From contig SKCR01037646.1 in the NCBI GenBank assembly GCA_019454045.1, positions 1 through 64,000 of the forward strand: a stretch of DNA of 64,000 nt. Reading direction: 5' to 3'. Within the stretch, counting starts at the first letter, position 1. Each line of letters opens with the position of its first letter. The position numbers and the translations under genes were made by a program. Shown here in pieces: positions 24,360-37,429 of this stretch. This DNA comes from Zanthoxylum bungeanum (lineage: Eukaryota; Streptophyta; Magnoliopsida; Sapindales; Rutaceae). Below the pieces are notes generated by a model. That model was not told where the DNA came from. It searched no databases and saw only the letters and a program-made list of their open reading frames with translations.

Positions 24360-27260
24360 GTCACTCAAGTGTCTTACTCCTGAACTATGTACGGTTCGCT
24401 CAAATTACTGAAAAGACTTTCGTCAGCGGATTTGCATGATTATCATCTAATGCGATTTATTCGATCATCACATCGCCACGATGTATGATCCGAACAAATC
24501 ATATGAATATATGAATTATATATCTGGATCGTTGATGAGACCATTAATTCTTTAGCTTGTGTTGTAGCCTGGCTCAGCTGCTAACAGAACTATATCTAAT
24601 CTAATTAGATTTATTTTAAATCCAGAAGGCTTATATTGCTGCCTCAACTGCAGCAATAATGCACTTTTGTTGTTTATTCGGTAACAGTATCTTGCTTGGA
24701 AGATTTCTAGCTCACTGTTCCGTTATTCAAACTGTATAGTACCGTTTTGCGACTTATAGTCGTTATATCGGTTAGGAAACTTGCAGCAGTGATCCCAGTC
24801 ACTTCAAGTTCTCCTTCTCCATAGTATAAGGCAATATCCTTAGATCTCTAAGATACTTAAGGATGTTCTTAACATCAATCCAATGACTATCACTTGGATT
24901 GACCCGATTGTGACTCCATATGCTCAAAGCGTATGAGACACCAGGTCGCATACATTTATTTCAATGTACGGGTTCTCGGAGAGTACTAACAACTTTAAAT
25001 ATATCACAATAGATCTTTATTCCTAGAATAAAGGTTGTTTCTCCCAAGAATTCTATGGAGAATTTTCTCGAAAGCCAAACTTTCATCGATTGTATTATGG
25101 GAATATCATTTCCAAGAAATGACATGTCATCATTTTATAGGACAACACTGTCAGTGCGCTCCCACTAACCTCCTTATATACACAAGAATCATTATCGTTT
25201 TGAATTAAATCATATACCATTATGATTACATCAAAAACGATAATTCCAAGAACTCAATGCTTGCTTCAATCCATACATGGATCGAATAACCTGCAAACCT
25301 TGTTTGCTAGTTATAGTACGACAAAACCGTCAGGATGTTGAAAACATCCTCCAAAGGGTTTCCGTTAAGGAAAGCAGTTTTGGCATTCAGCTGTCATATT
25401 TCATAAATGAAACATGCAGCATCTGCAAGCATTATCCAAATGGATTTACCGTGGCAACAGGTAAAAGGTTTCGCCATAATCGACATAATATTGATAACGA
25501 TACCTTTTCGCTACAAACCTAGCTTAGTACGTTGGTATGTTGCCTTCCATGTATGTCTTCATTGAAGACTTATATAGTACCAATAGGCACAATGCCTTGC
25601 GGTACATCAACTAGTATCCAAACTTGGTTGGTATACATGGAATCCATTTCGAATATCATGGCACTTTGCCATGATAGGGAGTCGATACCCCTCGTATCAC
25701 TTCCTCATACGTAGTCAGTTCGTGTTCCTCAATAAGATTGACATCTTTATGAGGTGAGATCAGAAACCCATACCCCAGATTGTTTTCTGACTCTCTCCGA
25801 CTTACGTGGTTCTTGTGTATTCGAAGATTACTGGTATAGTTTCATCCTTGATGAACTATTTGTGTTCCATTAAGAAATCGATACCTGGAATAGTATTACT
25901 CTGATTTTCATCAAGTTTTACTTTCCTCCCACTTACCACTGCATATCAGTATTACTCTTAGGAAAAACCGCATGGTGAGCAACAATTACATTGTTCTCTT
26001 GTGAGTTGTACAAGTACTATACTTTGGTTTCCCTAGGATAACCCACAACTTAGGCACTTATCCGATTTGGGTTCTAGTTTGGTATCATCCAAACATATTC
26101 CTAGCATACCCAAATCTTCAGGAATGAGAAAACCTAGATTCTTTCATGTTCATATCTACTATGAAGTCTGTCAAACAGATTTTATGGAACCTTATTCAAA
26201 ATAAGTGATGCACTGTTTATGCGTATCCGTTGAAGGAAATGGCAGCTCAGAGCGACTCATGATTAACCTTATCATGTCCAACAAAATTCGGTTTCTCCAT
26301 TCGGACACACCGTCAAACTGACGTATTCCGGGAGGAGTCCTCATTGAAAGAATATTGTACTCTTTCAAGTATTGAGAAACTTATTGCTTAAGTATTTTCA
26401 TCATAGTCTAACCGTGATGATTTAATACTTTAGCCGATCTGTTTGTCTATTTCGTGTCGAAACTATAAAAGTTTCCGATTTGTTTCAAAAGAAACACATA
26501 ACCAAAACGCGATGCCACATCCGTAAAGGTCACGAAATATTCATATCCACCTCTAGCCTAGCTAGACATGGGCCCACTTGCTTCACTATGAACTAGGGCT
26601 AACAGATCGGTGGCACTTATACTTTTACCAAGTAAATAGTATTTTAGGCACTTTGTCAATAAACTAGATTCGTAGACATTATTTGAATAGAATCAAATTT
26701 GTCCTAGTACCCACTCTTCAAAAGTGTGGATATACGAGTCTTGTTTAATTGTGTCCCAGAGAACAATGCCACATTTAAGTTTCTTCTAATCAAACAGTTT
26801 GAGCTATTAGTTTGTCATATTATATGTTTGAGATTTATTTATATTCAAAATATAAATTCTTTTATTCACATCTAATGTGTTTATCTCAATATCATCTTTA
26901 TATAATAAAACACTTTAGTGTTCTAGAATATAAAGGTATATCCGCATCGAATTAAACCATGATATAGAGATAATGTATCTAGTCAAACTAGTTACATTGT
27001 AACAATTTCCTAATTTAAGTACACACCTGAAGGGTAGTTCCTAAACTTAGGCATCTACGGTTAAAACAGCGACTGTCTTCCCGTTTCTGAATCGCAGATT
27101 AATCTCATCTGAAGTCAGTATCCTGCTCTCAGCAGATTCTGCACATCAGTACATATTTATGTACCACATCCAGTATCTAAAATCCAATTTTAATACTAGC
27201 AGTGAACATATTTATGACAAACATATTTGAAGTCGGAGCCTTACACCGTCTTCAATTCCT
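24360..27260 (-). pseudogene. Copia-3 Pol remnant (RNase H, reverse transcriptase, integrase side)
   Basis: Minus-strand reading, with many stops and shifts, gives recognisable copia blocks. The C-terminal DDNHANPLTKVFS lies near 24420-24460. RNase H pieces LNNGTVS and KSSKQDTV lie near 24690-24740. ETTFILGIKIY lies near 25010-25050. Reverse transcriptase RSMYGLKQA and KTAFLNGN lie near 25255-25460. No single frame stays open for 100 codons. Protease and integrase should lie between ~25.8 and 27.2 kb, but I cannot place their motifs securely. Confidence 0.75.
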
Positions 27261-28680
27261 TCATGTCTGCCTTGTCCATACGGCAGTCACGCTTCCGTGT
27301 CCTCGTTTGCCACAGTTTAGGCAGATATTTTGGGATATGTCATTTATCTTCCCAGAAGATTTTAATGACTTTGCCTTTGCCCTTTTCCACACTCCAGAAG
27401 CCTTTGGCCAAGCCTTGGCCTTCCGTAATGTCTAAGTAAGATGCGTTTTGCGCTTCTTGCCTTATTGCAAATTTTGGCTTTGACTCATTGAGTATAGCCA
27501 TTAACTCTCCAAGAGTTTACTATTGCAATTTATACTTCTAAGATTTAAAGATAGATTTATGAAGATCCTTCAATTTCAATATCATACTATAAGGATCTAC
27601 TCCTTAGTTCTGAATAAGAAATTAAGGAGTTATTTGGCAAGCTTAACAGATTAAGCACTAAAGTTATCATTACATGAATATTCCAAATATCATGCTCTAC
27701 TATTTGCTTAACTCCTGGCTTAGGCCTAATATTTATTTTATCAAATAAAGTAACTTATTAGTTTCCAGGACCATCCTGAAATTTTATTCCCAATTTGAAA
27801 ATTAAAGTCGTTTAAAATATTTTTCACCCAGGATTATGTTTTTAAACACTAATCTTTCATTTTATCTAGATTCTAATAGTCCAATTATTTAATCAACGAT
27901 TTAGGTACTATTTATTATAATGATTACTATAGTCCAACTATTTAATCAACTATAATTTAATATGTTAAATTCAATTACATTGATTACTATAATCCAATTA
28001 TAAAATCAACTATTAATTGAAATAGTTTGAATACAGTCCAACTGTTTAATCAAAACAACATTAATTATTAGTCCAACTAATAAATAATTTATTTGACGTA
28101 ATATTTGAAATGAGCGCGTATGGCAAGTTACTAAACGAATATTGCAAATTTAATACTTGCCTCCCACTATTTTTCGGCGAGCCTCTAACCCTCTGTGGAG
28201 TACTCGGGAAACCTTGTTTCCTAGTGGGCTAGGATCCCGTTAAATAACACACAATCTTGACTTTGGCCAACAAATTGTATGATAATTAACTAGGTAGATC
28301 TCTAAGATCAATTAGATCTCATCCAATTCCTAGATCCAGTAGGTGGACATCCAAGTCCGAAACATATATCTTATATACGCCAATATATCCAATATATTGC
28401 CTAACCTTTTTCCTCTGAATCAACTAAGCCTTGGCTTTGGCACAACAAACTTAGTGATCCCAGTTAAGCGGAACCCATTGACCATGGAAAGCTTCGTAAT
28501 CAATGTCGATGGACAAGAAGTGATCTTGACTTTGGCCAACAAATCACAACTTGGACAAGACACCAATATGGAACAAAGCTTTCGTGATTCAAACACATCC
28601 TCGACGGACAAAGGTCTTGACTTTGGCCAACAAATTAATGCCAGTCTTGGATCTTGAGTAAGAATCACTCAATGGAAGGA
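27261..28680 (-). pseudogene. Copia-3 Gag remnant with damaged zinc knuckle
   Basis: On the minus strand near 27290-27330 the sequence reads CLNCGKRGHG. The expected continuation KRDCRMDKADMKEL is found in the next frame, so a short deletion disrupts the knuckle. Upstream, toward 28.6 kb, no intact Gag frame remains. The short minus ORF 28420-28668 overlaps a repeated leader motif and is not a convincing Gag start. Confidence 0.55.
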
Positions 28681-28870
28681 AAAACGCTTAATATTTTGTG
28701 AGGGTTTTTCGCGTGCAAATTGGCAACCAATTTATTATCTTTATTAAGGTCTCATCGTCATACACCCTTAAACATGCATTCTAAACACATAATAAGGCGC
28801 ATATATAAATATAATAATGATATGCGGATGGATACTTAACACATTGTTCCTAGAACAAATCTCTCTCTTT
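28190..28870 (-). repeat. Leader block of Copia-3 shared, inverted, with the right edge of the window
   Basis: This block matches 63317-64000 in reverse. It contains three copies of TTGTTGGCCAAAGTCAAG (minus strand; plus-strand positions near 28257, 28526 and 28617). The right-edge element has three related copies. Confidence 0.75.
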
Positions 28871-30208
28871 CCTCTCTCCCGCTAGCACAAGTATATCTTC
28901 TACCTGTTACATAACACTTCTAAAGAAACCTCATTTACATTGAGGGGAATATGTGAGAAGAGAAATACAAAGAGTAATGAGGTAATAGGCTGGACACGCA
29001 GGTCCAATTAATAAATTCTAAATTTATTACAACAATTTCCAAAATTGCCCCACCCATCTAATATCCATCTGATATCCATTATTCATGCATCGCAACCATG
29101 TATTCACACAAGCATGTTATCAATCAATCTAATCCAATTAATTAATCTGATATTAGTGACCATCCAATGTTCAAACAACGATTTGATTTTGCTCGAGTCA
29201 AACTCGTTTTGCGAATAAGTACTCAAAGTACGAATTCTTGAATTAAATTAAACTATAATATTAAATCCAATTCAATATGTATTTAATACTAATTCACTAT
29301 TTAATTCCAAATTAAATATTACACTTTATTATTAACGAACCTTTACGACTTAGATTCTAAATCTAACCGCTACGGGTCTCCAAGCCCGGTTAACATCCAA
29401 TGTTAATTTAATTAAAGTCCAATGAGTTTTTAATTAATTTCACAAGGCATGGACTTTTGGTCAACTTGGGTCAAACCCAAAGACTAAAGCCCATTTAAAG
29501 GAATCACCCTTATATGCCTAGAAACCAATTTAGGCCCATTAGGCCCAATTAATGTTAAAGGTCCATTTGTCATAATTGGACTTTATGGAAATGGTTTTGG
29601 GCCCAATTGGATCCAACCAATTTTCCTAAACCAATCTTGGTACAACAAAGCCCAATTAGCCCAATTACAACTTTACAAGCCCAAATCCAATTTAAGCCCA
29701 ACATAATTAAATTCCAAAATTCCAATTTCACAATTTAATTATTCAAAGTGTATTGCCATAATTAATTACCCAAATCAATATTTCCAAAACATCAATTAGC
29801 CTAGTTAATCATGCTCATTATCATCAATTAGTGTCCAACACAATTGAATCAAAAATCAAACCCATTTCATGCTATAGTAAGCTCTCGGCATTTTGGGGAT
29901 TTTAATGTCCAATTCGGTTTCAATTCAATTGAATTACAAATCAACATTACCCAATCGTTTCAAGTCATCCAATGATCAACGAAACAAAAAATACCAAGAC
30001 TTAGGGCACTATTAACCATTCGGCCAAGCCAATTGTTTTAGGCAAAATTGATCCAATCAACTTTTCATGAAATTGATCCAATATAACTTCAATTAAACAT
30101 CATTCAAGCATACTCAATCAAGTAATTTTATCAAATCATGCTCAAAATCAATTTACCCAATTATAACCCTAAATTCAAGTTTCATGCTTTAACTCGCTTT
30201 GATACCAT
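28871..30208 (-). mobile_element. Copia-3 leader and primer-binding site
   Basis: This AT-rich sequence has no ORF. On the minus strand the region starts with the primer-binding site TGGTATCAAAGC (plus strand 30196-30207) two bases after the LTR end. Confidence 0.7.
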
Positions 30209-32269
30209 TGTTGGGTTTCTACGGTCCCAAGGATCGATAAAAGCAATGAAAAATACATGTGAATACACGAAGAAATTACGGAATACTTACATCGATCGGT
30301 TGAGGCGATGCGACAAAGAACAAAACTTTTATGCCCTCATTGGAAGCTCTCGGCTTTTGCTGAAACTTGGCCTCCAAATTTTGCTCCAATTTTCGGCAAT
30401 GGTCCTCCATTGATGCTTCAAGCTCCAAGCTTCATTTGGTGATTCCAAGCTCACAAGTGGGTTTCCCTATCACCTTGAATGAATCCATTAGAGTGCTAGC
30501 TCTCTTGATTTTGCAACAAAATCATCAAGATAGTGAACCCTAGGCTCATGGTTTGGAGAGAAGAAAATAACCACAATGGCCGAATGAGGAGAGGCAAAAA
30601 TAAGGCCCTTGGCCGAATCATGTAAGAGATAGGAGATAAGAGTTGTGTTATTTTTTGTATATCTAATACCAAAATACAAAAGTCAAACACCAAATAATAA
30701 ACAAATGGTAAATGTCTTTCAAGCTTTCAAAAGCTTTTCCAACAACTCACATCTACTATTCACATCACTCATGTCTAGACATCACATCACTCAAAGTGAC
30801 AAGTGATTTGACGCTTGATGTGACTAGCGATTTGACGCTTGATGTGACTTGTGGGCCGCACTTAAATTCGCAATGCGTGTGCGCCTGCAAACACTCTCGG
30901 GCTCAGGTTCGCTAATTCCAAATTAACGAATTTTCCGTTGCGATGAAATTAAATCTAATTTAATTAAATAACTTTGCCTAGCAAAATTACTATTCACGTC
31001 GCTAACGAATTAATTCTAAATTAACTCGTTCGCCCGAATTAAAATCCAATTTTAATTCGGCGTCGAAATCCAATTTCGTTTAATATATCAAATATATTAT
31101 TTTATCGATTAATTCCAAATTAATCGTTATCTCTCTTTTAATAATATTTTATCCCAGATAATATATCTCCGCAATTAATCCCAGATTAATTTTCTCTCTC
31201 ATCTAATTAATCTCAGATTAATAAAGTGCGAGTCATATGTCATTGGTGAATCTTCGGGAAGTGACCCATGAGATCCCCGGATATGTTGGCAGTAAATCCG
31301 GTCGTCGGACTATCCCAACACGTAAGTACCTAGTACTACGTTTTTACCGATTTACAAGACAAGGTTGGCTTCTAGCAAAGCGCCATGCCTACCCAATTCT
31401 CCAGAAATATCCTTACAAAAATATGTGATCTATATCAGGCGTAGTATACGTAGTATTGCGTATTTCGATCAAGTATCGGATGTCACGTGCAAGGCTTGGG
31501 GCTGGAATTGTGTCTGCTCCGTACGAAGCACATATCAGATCTCTGGTAACTAGTCTCTATAATCGGATAAACATGACCTAGTCATAATATCCCGATAACT
31601 GCAGCATATAAGAGAACGAGTTCCGTATCCTACGTGATCATCATCTCCACTATTACTGGAGTGATACTTTCATCTCGACATCACACCCAATACATTACGA
31701 TTCTCAATATACCCAGAAGAGGCGTACACAGAACTTGTTAAAGCCCTGGATGACCAAAACAAAGTACATTGATTGTCGCAAGTATTAGCGATGCAAGTCT
31801 CAGGTTAAGACCAAAAACACATACCCTGATTCGGACTTCCATAGACACATAGTAATACTACTAATGGAATTCCGAGGGGTCTATCCAAAGCGAAGCTGTT
31901 TTCCGTACCATCGGTAAAACACAACCTCCTACTACACTTGCATGAGTATCATATACCCAAATATATGAGAACTATGTCGTTATGCCCTCACAACGCGCAC
32001 AAGTGTAATACTAGTCTATTCTGCATTATCGATGTCCAATCTCGATAATACTACGACTATGGATATTTAATGATTAAACCTTCGTGGATTGATACTGTCT
32101 CATATCATCTCAATCAAGGAACTATTCATAAGGACCTCCTATCATTTATACATCTTGGTGATCTAATCACAAATGATAAGATAGAAATTTCCTTTGTCAC
32201 ATAGTTAATTTGTACAACAACACCATGATCTGTACAAATAGTGACGCTATGGGTCATAACTGTCCAACA
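30209..32269 (-). mobile_element. Copia-3 5' LTR
   Basis: This is the 2061-bp counterpart of 22278-24336. The short plus-strand ORFs here and in the other LTR mirror each other because the LTRs are copies, so they are not genes. Confidence 0.9.
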
Positions 32270-33062
32270 TGGTTTTACCAACTACAAGAGAGAAAATGTA
32301 TCTTTTCGATATGGCATACATATTTCGAAGAAAATGACACCTCAGACTGAGGAAAATAGAGTTATAATTTCTAACTTTCCATATGCTTCTTATATTGGAA
32401 GCATAATGTATGTTATGCTATGTACTAGACCCTACATCAGTTTCGACATCAGTGTAACCAGCCAATATCAATATGATCCAGATAATGATCATTGGACAAT
32501 TGTGGAACATATCTTGAAATATTTTTAAGGGTACTAGGGATAAGTTTTTGATATATAGAGAAAATAAGCTATAAGTTAAGGATTATACAGACTCCAAATT
32601 ACATGGAGATCCAGATGATAGAAAATCTACATCAAGATACATATTTACCCTTAATGGTGCTCCGATTAATTGACGATGTTCAAAGCAAGGCTCAACAGCT
32701 GATTCCACCAATGATGCTGAATTTATAGAGGCTTCAGAAGCTACTAAAGAAGCTGTTTAGATTAGAAATTTTATCACAGAACTTGGCATTATGCCTAGTA
32801 TTGCGGATTCGATCCCATTATATTGTGATAATAGCGGAGCCATTGCACAGGCTAAGGAGCCAAGAGCTCATTCCAAGTCTAAACATGTGGAAAAGAAATA
32901 CCGCGTAATTAGAGAGATAATTGAATGAAAAGACACATTGGTCTTGAAGATTCAAGGACTAGAAAACATAGCAGACCCACTTACATCCTAAGTTATTCGA
33001 TAAACATGTGGAGGAGATGAGACTGCGATACTATCCAGATTGGCCCTAAGCAAGTGAGAGTT
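32270..33062 (+). pseudogene. Copia-2 Pol, C-terminal part (end of reverse transcriptase and RNase H)
   Basis: The sequence resumes after the TGGTT duplication with FPYASYIGSIMYVMLCTRP, the conserved segment after the reverse transcriptase core. RNase H blocks DYTDSKLHGDPDDRKSTS, STNDAEFIEASEATKEAV and YCDNSGAIAQAKEPRAHSK follow near 32580-32880. The ending LENIADPLTS is near 32965. Stops and one shift near 32525 break it. A polypurine tract (AAGTGAGAG, about 33053-33061) precedes the LTR. Confidence 0.87.
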
Positions 33063-33292
33063 TGTTGGAGTTGGTGCTTGGAGTGCCAATCTGAATTGTA
33101 CATTTGATTATTTATTAATGAAATAACTACATTTTCATTTCATACCTTATTAATGATATTGTCATTATGCGTATTAGATTGATGTATAGATATGCTAAGA
33201 ATGACATCGACCTTAGAATAATCTTGTAGTAATACTGGACATTATGTGGTCCGACATTGGGATAAGTATTACTATTGTAAATTATTCTTAAA

Positions 33293-33346
<54 letters not shown>

Positions 33347-34800
33347 CTAGTTGTTGGTTTTGGAATCGGTCGAATTCTTATAACCTAAAAGACTAGCACA
33401 TGTCATATATTGGAATTGGAGTTCCAATGGTTTAACCCGATGTACCATGAGTTTTGGAAACTCGTATAGATGTGTGGGTATTGGCTGGACCGAATACTGA
33501 ATGACTCACATGTGATTCCTAATAGTTGGAAGTACACACCACCGTCAATAAAATATCCTCGAGTCGAGTAGCATATGTAATCTTTTAACTATAGGATAAC
33601 ATTGATTATGTGTGAGATCTTCCATACTTTGATGCCCTGTATGTCAGAAAATTTTCATGGTCTGGCCTCTAGATGTTCGTTGGGTGTGGACCGATGCACT
33701 CAGTAATCAAAAGCGAAGCAAGATAGGATCTGTCGGCCCGTATGTGTACCATAAGGGGTTTAGGTATCCATGTGATTAAAGTCACAATTCTTAAAGCTTT
33801 GGCCAAATTCGATCACCTAGGGTAGATCGCATCAGTTATGAAGAATCGTGGACATGTCGACATGAGAAGTGCACCTCGGAAACTTGACGGTGTATTCTAT
33901 GTTTCCTAAGCATAACTCGGATAGCCTACGACGGAGGGATTGTTAAACATATATGATGACCTCGACTTGTATAGTTCAGAAATGTCATTCGTGTTCTTCA
34001 CGAATTCGAGGTGGCTGAATGACGTACATATTAGCTAGACTTATATGACGAACGTGTCTGAACTTAGAGAGTCCCAATATGAAGTGTACTCGTTAAGCAC
34101 TTGGGTAGCAGATTATTTTTGATAAAAGATAATATTTGATATTATAATTATCAACCAAGATAATCAAATATTATTGGATAACATTGATTGTTTACTTTGA
34201 CCTAATTGGATTAATTCAATAATTACATAAAGGCTTAATTATAAAATCATAATTATCTCTACCATTTGAGGATATTATGGTAATTGTAAGTATGTAATAA
34301 TATGTGGTTTTGGCTTGATTTAATTGGATTAAATACAAGTGGCAAACATTAACTAATATATTTCCTAATCATTGTCTTGATTTAATTGGATTAAATCGAA
34401 GTGGTAGACAATGGAGATTAGTCACACCTAATTATATATATTTGGACAAATTAGATTAAGCCCACATAAGAGTTGATTACAACTTTTATTAATTTAAAAT
34501 TGTCTAAGTTTTGCTAAATAGCCAGATTTAAGAAGGTTTTAATTAAGAAAAGCAAAAGCTTGAGAAAGCTTAAGTACATGCAAATTCTTAGAGAAATTAG
34601 AATAAGTTAGAGAAGTGTTTAGAGAAGCTTGTGAGGTCTCTACAACGTTTCATCTAGGAGAAATCAAGATTGGATCTTGGATTGAAGCTTGCTAACATTG
34701 GAATCAAAATTGAATATTGGAGTAAAGCTTACAAACCTTGAAGTTTTTCCTATCATTTCAACAAAAAGAATAAGATTGGATCTTTGCATCAATTTGCTAT
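33063..34800 (+). mobile_element. Copia-2 3' LTR, right end not determined
   Basis: TGTTGGAGTTGGTGC begins one base after the polypurine tract, a typical copia LTR start. The partner 5' LTR is outside the window, so the end cannot be fixed by alignment; 34800 is only a minimum guess. The stretch holds a (TA)n run (33293-33344) and a direct duplication around TTGATTTAATTGGATTAAAT (34317 and 34377). Confidence 0.65.
33293..33344. repeat. (TA)26 microsatellite
   Basis: This is an uninterrupted alternating TA run of about 52 bp inside the Copia-2 3' LTR. Confidence 0.95.
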
Positions 34801-36499
34801 GTAAGTTTGAACTTCTCTTAAGTTATGTTATTTTATGTATTGGATGCATGATCACATAACTTAATGTTGAAATAAGGCTAGTAAATTGTGTTAGGATGCT
34901 TTGGAAGTATAAACACACTATGCTTGTTATTAGGTCAAAATATTTATGTTAGACATAAATATAAAATTAGAGTTTGGAACTCTAGATTAAAGCTTAGAGC
35001 TATGGCTACAATTCTAGAATCACTTGACCACCTTTGGGTGACCTAGAATTGTTCACGGGATATTTCTTATTGGGATTCTAATTTTGTTTATGTATTGGAT
35101 TCAAACTTTACGCAAGTGCGTATTTAGAATAAATTTATGTCTTTGTAAAAATATTTGATGTTTGAAAAACTTGAATTTTGTTCTATAACATGTGTTGATA
35201 TTGGTTTTGAAATTAAAATTAATTTTGGGTGTTTTGAGAGTGTTTAGGGAATGTTGAAAGATTTTAGGGCAGAAAATCTTATTGACTTCAGCTTTCTGGA
35301 AACAGAGAGTTGAAGGGCTAAAGAAAGAATGAAAAGAATTTTTTTTTTAAAAAAAGAATTTTCAGACTTGTGCACTACAGTGCGCGCGCGCACTATAGCG
35401 CTTGACTTCACGCATGCTGAAATTATTTTCATCCATTCTTGAGCTTCCGGACTCCGATTCAGTTCCAATTTTTCCTATACACTCGTAATAGAATCTAGTA
35501 TTTTATTAAATAATTTAAAATTACACTCATTCTTGATATCTATGGGTTAGAACCACTTTTGTTGCGCATGGCACAGATCTGACCCTAAGAGTTCCATATC
35601 TGCCTCAACAGAAAGACCAAGAAATCAATATTAAATGTCTTCAATTACCAAGTTAGTTATTTCATAATAAAATTACCCGCTTTACAAATAAAACTTAATT
35701 ATTATGAAACATCTCAGTTATTCTTGATAAATGATTTATTAGAAAGGCTTATAACTAGATTTTTGAATTTTATAAATTTGAACGATTTAAAATTAATTCA
35801 CAAATTTTATTTTATTTTATCGATTAAACGATAAAATTCTAAAATAATTTTTAATCCAATTAGAAACTATTTAGCATCATAAACAAATTTATGAAAATAC
35901 ATATATATGTATTACATGTTATAATACAAGAGTAGGCATTGTGCTAATTTTATACGACATTAAAATATGCATGAGTATAAACAATTTATAATTTACACAA
36001 TAAATAAATTGGATATTAACTGAGTTGACAATTTGGATATTTCTAAAATTACAAACCACCCATAAATAAAAATTACACTACTCTTCAAATTTGGGGTAAC
36101 TATAAATCTCCTTCATGTGACTATCAATTAATTTTTTATTTTTTATTTTTAAATTTTTACTGGCTGCACTGTAGCAGCAACAGGCTTGTTGCACTGTGCA
36201 GCCAGTTGTTGCATGTGCTGATGTGCAGCCACCAACTGGCTACACTATGTGCAGCGAGTTGCTGCTCGTGCAGCAACTATTACTGCATTATCTCGTACAC
36301 TGTAGTAAAAAAATATTTTCTACATAATATTAACTTTCATCCTTCGTCCAACGATTCCAAATAATTTTACAATTATAAAAAAATATATCCATTTAATTTT
36401 GGGTTTACATATCCAATATATAAAATAAATAAAAATTAAAATTTTAACCCAAAATCAACTACATATTAAGATGATTTACAATAAATCATTTTCATTAAT
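34801..36499. other. AT-rich spacer with small palindromic patches
   Basis: I see no gene. A self-complementary GC patch at about 35372-35402 contains GTGCGCGCGCGCAC flanked by CACTACA/CACTATA. A cluster of GCTGCAC...GTGCAGC inverted motifs lies at 36160-36297, where CTGGCTGCAC pairs with GTGCAGCCAG. The left part may still belong to the Copia-2 LTR. Confidence 0.5.
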
Positions 36500-36893
36500 A
36501 TACTAAAATAAATACGACTAGTCATTACGCCATTTTTTGGTTTTCAGAGTTCATGCGCAACGAAAACATGTTGATAATATAAAAAAAATTATTTGCATGA
36601 AGATTGAAAAACCGGATCCGTATTTTCTAGTATATTAATAATATAAAAATAAATAGAACTTAAGAATAAAATATTTATGTAAATTTGGATCTCTTTGAAT
36701 CACGATTTTTTGAATCACGATCTTTCTCGTCTTATCTCATCATCACCTCAAACAACATGTATGGACGTAAAAATAACTATGAAAATACTCTAATTTTTTT
36801 AAAGGATTTGTGTACTCGACAAAGACGAATCATTAATGGTCAATTTCTTTTCAGTTTTCTGAAAACCAAAAATTCTTCTCAGGCCTTGTCTTT

Positions 36894-36944
<51 letters not shown>

Positions 36945-37429
36945 TAATTATGATTCTTCTCTACAGAACACAACTTTTTCTCCCTTTTTTGTACAGACCC
37001 CATCAGCTCACATTTTTTTCTCTTTTATTGCTATCTTGGTGGCTTTTTTGATAATTATCAAAATTCTCTTTTTCGATAATATTTTAATTTTCAAAAAATC
37101 AAAATAAAGGCATTTCATATTTATCTTATAATTATCAAAGATAATTTATTAAAAAAATTCTCAACATTTTCTATATTTGAAAATATTATCTCATTAAATT
37201 GAAATTTAATTAATCAAATTAATTAAATATTAATTTTCATAAATTAATAAATAGATACATTATCTATTGATAAATAAATTCGGAAAACTTTTGTCATAAT
37301 TTCAATCAAGAGTTATATGGAATAATAAATAACTCACAATTATTTTCTTCACGATTATATTATCGTTCGAACAGTGATAGAAGACGACAAGGGGACCGAT
37401 AGACCTATAATTTTAAGCTCCAACAATTC
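36500..37429 (-). mobile_element. Possible old copia-type LTR, minus strand
   Basis: On the minus strand a candidate LTR start, TGTTGGAGCTTAAAATTATA, lies at 37429. A segment near 36540-36570 reads TTTTCGTTGCGCATGAAC, resembling transcript leader ends seen in copia LTRs. There is no second LTR and no clear polypurine tract, so this is tentative. The region includes the T44 tract. Confidence 0.25.
36896..36939. repeat. Poly(T) tract of 44 bases
   Basis: This is an uninterrupted T run; the minus strand reads as poly(A). It creates a false poly-Phe ORF on the plus strand. It could be a retroposed poly(A) end, but no target duplication is evident. Confidence 0.9.

Larger units (their letters stand above)
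22278..32269 (-). mobile_element. Copia-3, complete but inactivated Ty1/copia element, minus strand
   Basis: The two ~2.06-kb LTRs lie at 22278-24336 and 30209-32269. The target duplication TGGTT is at 22273-22277 and 32270-32274. Orientation is shown by the minus-strand polypurine tract GGCCAAGTGGGAGAT next to the left LTR and the minus-strand primer-binding site TGGTATCAAAGC next to the right LTR. Minus-strand translation shows reverse transcriptase and RNase H near the left LTR and a zinc knuckle farther right, in the right order. It splits Copia-2. Confidence 0.9.

Noticed and set aside
30196..30207. tRNA-like match next to an LTR
   Set aside because: It is a primer-binding site complementary to the 3' end of tRNA-Met, not a tRNA gene; no cloverleaf surrounds it.
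36685..37107. 140-codon ORF with a poly-Phe run
   Set aside because: Created by the T44 tract; flanking peptide is AT-rich low complexity.
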